From Candidatus Woesebacteria bacterium GW2011_GWB1_39_12 (GTDB taxonomy: Bacteria > Patescibacteriota > Microgenomatia > UBA8517): DNA of 32,068 nt. The stretch covers positions 1 through 32,068 of the forward strand of contig LBWB01000010.1 of the NCBI GenBank assembly GCA_000993405.1, written 5' to 3'. Position 1 is the stretch's first letter. Each line of letters starts with the position of its first letter. Under the pieces are notes generated by a model. That model was given only the letters and a program-made list of their open reading frames with translations, was not told the origin of the DNA and ran no database searches. Shown piece by piece: positions 29,315-32,068 of the stretch. The position numbers and the translations under genes are program-made.

Positions 29315-30961
29315 TTATATTTCTACGATAATCGGTAAAATCATTGGTCTACGGCCGGTTTTTTGGAAGAAGAATTTGCCAAGATAATCCAGGGTCACCC
29401 CATGAAGGACAGATTTTTTAACCTTTTGCTTCTTTTCAATCTGACGTTTTAATCTTCCACCAGCCTCATCCAAAAAGTCCTTATTTATTTTTTCAAATAT
29501 AAAACCTCTGCTTATAATTTCAGGATTGCCCATAATATTTCCTCCTTTATCAAGTTTGAAGATAACTACGACCACTCCCTCGTTACCTAAAATTGCGCGA
29601 TCTCCCAAAACGACTTTTCCGATATCCCCGACTCCAAGCCCGTGAACCAAAACTGCCTTTACCTGTATCTTTTCACCAATCTTTGCGTTTCCGTTTTCAA
29701 AAACCACATTCTCTCCGGGTTTTAGAGTAAAAACATTTGAAGGATCAGCTCCGTTACCAACCGCCAGCTTTTTGTAAGAGTGCATATAACGGATCGCACC
29801 ACCAATCGGGATAAAATACTTAGGTTTCGCCAGATTAAATAGCTCACTAATATCGCCCTGACCGCCGTGTCCGGAAACATACAATCCTTCTTTTAAGTCG
29901 TAATAATGAACATCAACGCCTTTGTCAATTAATGCATCAATCACAAAGTCCTCGGATTCTTTTGAGTATGGCGGAGCGGGGTCTGCCGAAAAAATCATTG
30001 TATCACCAGATTGAATATGAACTCTTTCGTGATCTTCAATTGCAATTCTATACAAAGAACTCCCAACTTGACCATAGCAACCCGAGACTATATACATTAA
30101 TTCGTTCCTTCTTAATCTATTTGCTTCATTTAAAGATACGGCTAAACTGGCTGGATATTTTAAATATCCAAGATTATAGGCTATCTCGGTCTTCTTTTGT
30201 ACCGAACGTCCGATAAAAACAACTTTTCTACCGAGCGCCTCTGCAACATTTAGCATCTGCTGAAACCTTCCGATATTAGAAGATATTGCTGTCATGAACA
30301 CGGCATTTCGCGCATCTTTAGCAATGTTTTCCATATTCCCTTCAATATGCCTTTCACCTTCGGCAAAACCAGGTTTATTCGCGCCAAGGCAATCTGATGC
30401 CAAAAATAAAACATTTTGTTTGGCCAGTTCTTTGGCTCTTTCAGTATCAAATTTCATTCCGTCAACCGGATTTTGGTCCATTTTGTGTTCAGGAACGTGG
30501 AATATCCTGCCTTCAGGAGTATCAATTGCAAACCCAACTGTGTCAGGAACCGAGTGGGTTACTCTAAAAGGAAATACTCTAAAAGGCCCAACTTCAAAAT
30601 CTTCGTATTCAGGATTAAAAGTATTTACCTTAAAGTTACTGACTCCATAATCTTTAAACTTGTCTTTCAAGAATTCCGTTACCAGAGGACTTGACCAAAT
30701 TGGAGCATCGACTTCTCTTAACAAAAAGGGGAGTGCACCAATATGGTCTTCGTGTCCTTGGGAAACTATAATTCCGGCTAATTTTTCCTTATTTTTAACT
30801 ACATACGAAAAGTCGGGTATAACCAAATCCACACCAGGCATTTCGAGATCAGGAAAGCCCACACCGCAGTCAACAACCATCATTTTTCCTTCAGCCTCAT
30901 AGACATAAAGATTCTCTGTAACGCTTACTGTTCCTGATAAAGCTATAAATTTTAAAGACAT
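29315..30961 (-). CDS. RNase J-like metallo-beta-lactamase protein with altered active site
   Basis: A 548-aa protein collinear with RNase J: a split metallo-beta-lactamase domain, a beta-CASP insert and a C-terminal domain. The metal site is altered. The motif normally HGHEDH reads QGHEDH (Q68-H73); the bridging Asp of HTGDFK is Glu in HVPEHK (E158); and the last His ligand of PVHGE is Gly in PIGGA (G387). Retained are the HEDH residues after Q68, THSVPD and SGHG. Three of the usual seven ligands are therefore changed, so exo/endonuclease activity is doubtful. It may be a non-catalytic partner like some RNase J2 proteins, or use different metals. The start lies 2 nt after the UDG stop, so the two are one operon. 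Confidence 0.85.
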   Translation of the reverse strand: MSLKFIALSGTVSVTENLYVYEAEGKMMVVDCGVGFPDLEMPGVDLVIPDFSYVVKNKEKLAGIIVSQGHEDHIGALPFLLREVDAPIWSSPLVTEFLKDKFKDYGVSNFKVNTFNPEYEDFEVGPFRVFPFRVTHSVPDTVGFAIDTPEGRIFHVPEHKMDQNPVDGMKFDTERAKELAKQNVLFLASDCLGANKPGFAEGERHIEGNMENIAKDARNAVFMTAISSNIGRFQQMLNVAEALGRKVVFIGRSVQKKTEIAYNLGYLKYPASLAVSLNEANRLRRNELMYIVSGCYGQVGSSLYRIAIEDHERVHIQSGDTMIFSADPAPPYSKESEDFVIDALIDKGVDVHYYDLKEGLYVSGHGGQGDISELFNLAKPKYFIPIGGAIRYMHSYKKLAVGNGADPSNVFTLKPGENVVFENGNAKIGEKIQVKAVLVHGLGVGDIGKVVLGDRAILGNEGVVVVIFKLDKGGNIMGNPEIISRGFIFEKINKDFLDEAGGRLKRQIEKKQKVKKSVLHGVTLDYLGKFFFQKTGRRPMILPIIVEI

Positions 30962-30963
30962 AA

Positions 30964-31584
30964 TTAAACTAGTTGCATTTGTTCAACTTCTTCTTTCTTA
31001 CTACTTTCCTTATTCTTTATTTCTTCCAATATTCCCGGTAATTTTTTGAAATCCTCCACCGTCTGCTCTTTGACCGAAGGATTTCGTAATCCTGCGGCAG
31101 GGTGATACATGGGAACTACAACCAAATCTTCGCCTTCCCAGTTTACATCAAACTTTTTACCATGGACTCCAGTAATTCTAGCACTTGGCAAAAATTTTCC
31201 CATAGAAAAACGCCCCAATGTAACTATAATCTTCGGACTTATTATATCAATCATTTGATCCAAATAGAGTCCGTAGGCTTTAATTTCATCAGGTTCAGGA
31301 TCACGATTTTGGGGAGGACGATGGTGTACAACATTCGTGATAAAAACTTCCTGTCGAGTTAAGCCGGCGGAAGAGAGGAGTTGATTTAAAAATGCACCAG
31401 CATTACCTACAAAAGGCTCACCTTTTTGATCCTCGTAATACCCCGGACCCTCGCCGATAAACACAATTTCAGTTTCCGGATCACCTACTCCAAACACCAA
31501 CTGAGTCGCACCCTTTCTAAGGGGTAAATTCTTATCTTCCCGCATTTGCACTTTTAACTTATTAAGTTGTTCTTGTTTGTTCAT
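30964..31584 (-). CDS. Family-4-like uracil-DNA glycosylase lacking all Cys
   Basis: A base-excision enzyme that removes uracil from DNA. The 206-aa protein has the family fold: VFIGEGPGYYEDQKGEPFVG (motif A, GExPGxxED), NVVHHRPPQNRDPEP, IIVTLG, and YHPAAGLRNP (motif B). Family 4 enzymes normally hold a 4Fe-4S cluster with four Cys (CxxC near the N terminus, Cys in KCRPP, Cys further on). Here the protein has no Cys at all: the N-terminal pair is missing, KCRPP is HHRPP and the next is in AYGLYL. It must fold without the cluster. It lies directly upstream of the RNase J-like gene. No Shine-Dalgarno precedes the ATG at 31584. Confidence 0.88.
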   Translation of the reverse strand: MNKQEQLNKLKVQMREDKNLPLRKGATQLVFGVGDPETEIVFIGEGPGYYEDQKGEPFVGNAGAFLNQLLSSAGLTRQEVFITNVVHHRPPQNRDPEPDEIKAYGLYLDQMIDIISPKIIVTLGRFSMGKFLPSARITGVHGKKFDVNWEGEDLVVVPMYHPAAGLRNPSVKEQTVEDFKKLPGILEEIKNKESSKKEEVEQMQLV

Positions 31585-31640
31585 GATTAAACGCGACCCG
31601 AATGGAAGGATATTAAGCTGAATTGAAATTATTCGTATTC

Positions 31641-31679
31641 ATTCGTAGCATTCGCATAAATTCGTAGATTAGCATTATA
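31641..31679 (+). repeat. Dispersed repeat copy B, uninterrupted
   Basis: These 39 bp are identical to the two blocks of the copy at 18486-18554 but lack the 30-nt palindromic insert. The ATTCGTA unit occurs at 31641 and 31660, and again just outside at 31631. The repeat lies in the 96-bp gap between the end of the Lon-like gene and the UDG gene. On the minus strand its first bases include TATAAT, which could act as a -10 box towards the UDG gene. Confidence 0.75.
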
Positions 31680-31680
31680 T

Positions 31681-32068
31681 TTATTGAAGAAACTGTTTAA
31701 CATTCTCGGTTGTAACTTTAAACGTTTGAATTTTTCCCTCAACCATATCTTTTGCCACTCTTCTAACAATTCCTTGAATAGTTCTTTCAAGTGTTCTCAT
31801 TCCGGCATCATAACCAAGTGGTCTGACGATTTGCGGCCAGACGGTGTCATCAATAACCAAAGCCTCGGATGAAATTCCTGACTGCCTTATTATTTTGGGA
31901 AGCATATACTTCCTCCCAATCGTTATTTTTTCTTGATCAGAATAAGAAGGCATCTGAATTGGTTCCAGTCTATCTAAAACCGCTGTTGAAATACTATGAG
32001 TATTGTTGGCGGTTGCGATAAACATGACCTCAGATAGATCAAACGGGTAGTCAAGATAATGATCGCTA
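31681..32068 (-). CDS. Lon-type AAA+ ATPase, C-terminal part, no protease domain (cut by window edge)
   Basis: The frame is open to the window edge, and only the C-terminal 128 residues are visible. They match the end of the Lon AAA+ module: HYLDYPFDLSEVMFIATANN, LDRLEPIQMPSYSDQEK, YMLPKIIRQSG, and the sensor-2 helix GYDAGMRTLERTIQGIVRRVAK. In Lon, the roughly 200-residue Ser-Lys protease domain should follow directly. Here the protein ends at TTENVKQFLQ, exactly at the domain boundary, and no protease-domain sequence follows in the 96 bp before the UDG gene. It is therefore an AAA+-only Lon relative, either a natural form or a truncated one. The N-terminal part and Walker motifs lie outside the window. 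Confidence 0.85.
   Translation of the reverse strand, partial: SDHYLDYPFDLSEVMFIATANNTHSISTAVLDRLEPIQMPSYSDQEKITIGRKYMLPKIIRQSGISSEALVIDDTVWPQIVRPLGYDAGMRTLERTIQGIVRRVAKDMVEGKIQTFKVTTENVKQFLQ

Noticed and set aside
31585-31680. Frameshift in the Lon-like gene hiding a protease domain
   Set aside because: Only 96 bp separate its stop from the UDG gene, far too short for the missing 200 residues in any frame.
1-32068. CRISPR arrays, insertion sequences, rRNA or tRNA genes
   Set aside because: No regularly spaced repeats, transposase-like ORFs or rRNA/tRNA-like sequences were found on reading both strands; short structured RNAs could still be missed.

Overview
This window looks like a chromosomal segment of a Candidate Phyla Radiation (Patescibacteria) bacterium, most likely a Microgenomates-type lineage. 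That is inferred from gene content and architecture, not from a database search. The evidence: a compact, AT-rich genome with gaps mostly under 100 bp; the standard genetic code (TGA is used as a stop, for example in mltG and at 28031-28033); an alanyl-tRNA synthetase without its C-terminal domain; a sortase, an actin-fold/baseplate-J-like membrane protein and a very large repeat protein with no obvious homologue; and many genes whose -10 box lies only 6-10 nt before the start codon, suggesting leaderless mRNAs. Several canonical enzymes lack hallmark residues.

Layout. (1) 1-10.5 kb, minus strand: rpoB-rpoC-rpsL-rpsG and then fusA (cut by the window edge). The rpoBC promoter is near-perfect, and a second promoter inside the 3' end of rpoC serves rpsL-rpsG. 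The str operon is interrupted between rpsG and fusA by an accessory module: a MazG-like pyrophosphohydrolase plus a 75-aa protein, divergent from a nucleoside-deoxyribosyltransferase-like protein with a ribbon-helix-helix tail. One palindrome covers both divergent promoters. (2) 10.5-15 kb: mltG, a small Cys-containing protein, an AlkA/OGG-like glycosylase, a VOC protein, a divergent winged-helix/Nudix regulator with a 24-bp palindrome over its promoter, an ACT-like protein, and a 66-aa protein with a strong Shine-Dalgarno. (3) 15-23.7 kb, minus strand, envelope and housekeeping: ftsK, a RodZ-like protein, a small membrane protein, alaS, an actin-fold/baseplate-J-like protein, a sortase and ruvX. 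(4) 23.8-28.5 kb, plus strand: a 1,408-aa protein with Ca-loop-like and helical repeats, followed by a 159-aa helical protein. (5) 28.5-32 kb, minus strand: a Lon-type AAA+ protein lacking its protease domain (cut by the window edge), a family-4-like uracil-DNA glycosylase without cysteines, an RNase J-like protein missing three metal ligands, and a vapBC toxin-antitoxin pair.

How they fit together: the window joins core transcription/translation genes to a division/cell-surface cluster (FtsK, RodZ-like, MltG, sortase, baseplate-J-like, giant repeat protein) and to nucleotide-pool and DNA repair functions (MazG, deoxyribosyltransferase-like, Nudix regulator, two glycosylases, RuvX). No rRNA, tRNA, CRISPR array, transposase or phage structural gene was seen. 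No gene-free stretch exceeds 300 bases; the longest are about 200 bp (581-779) and 188 bp (18483-18670), both described below.
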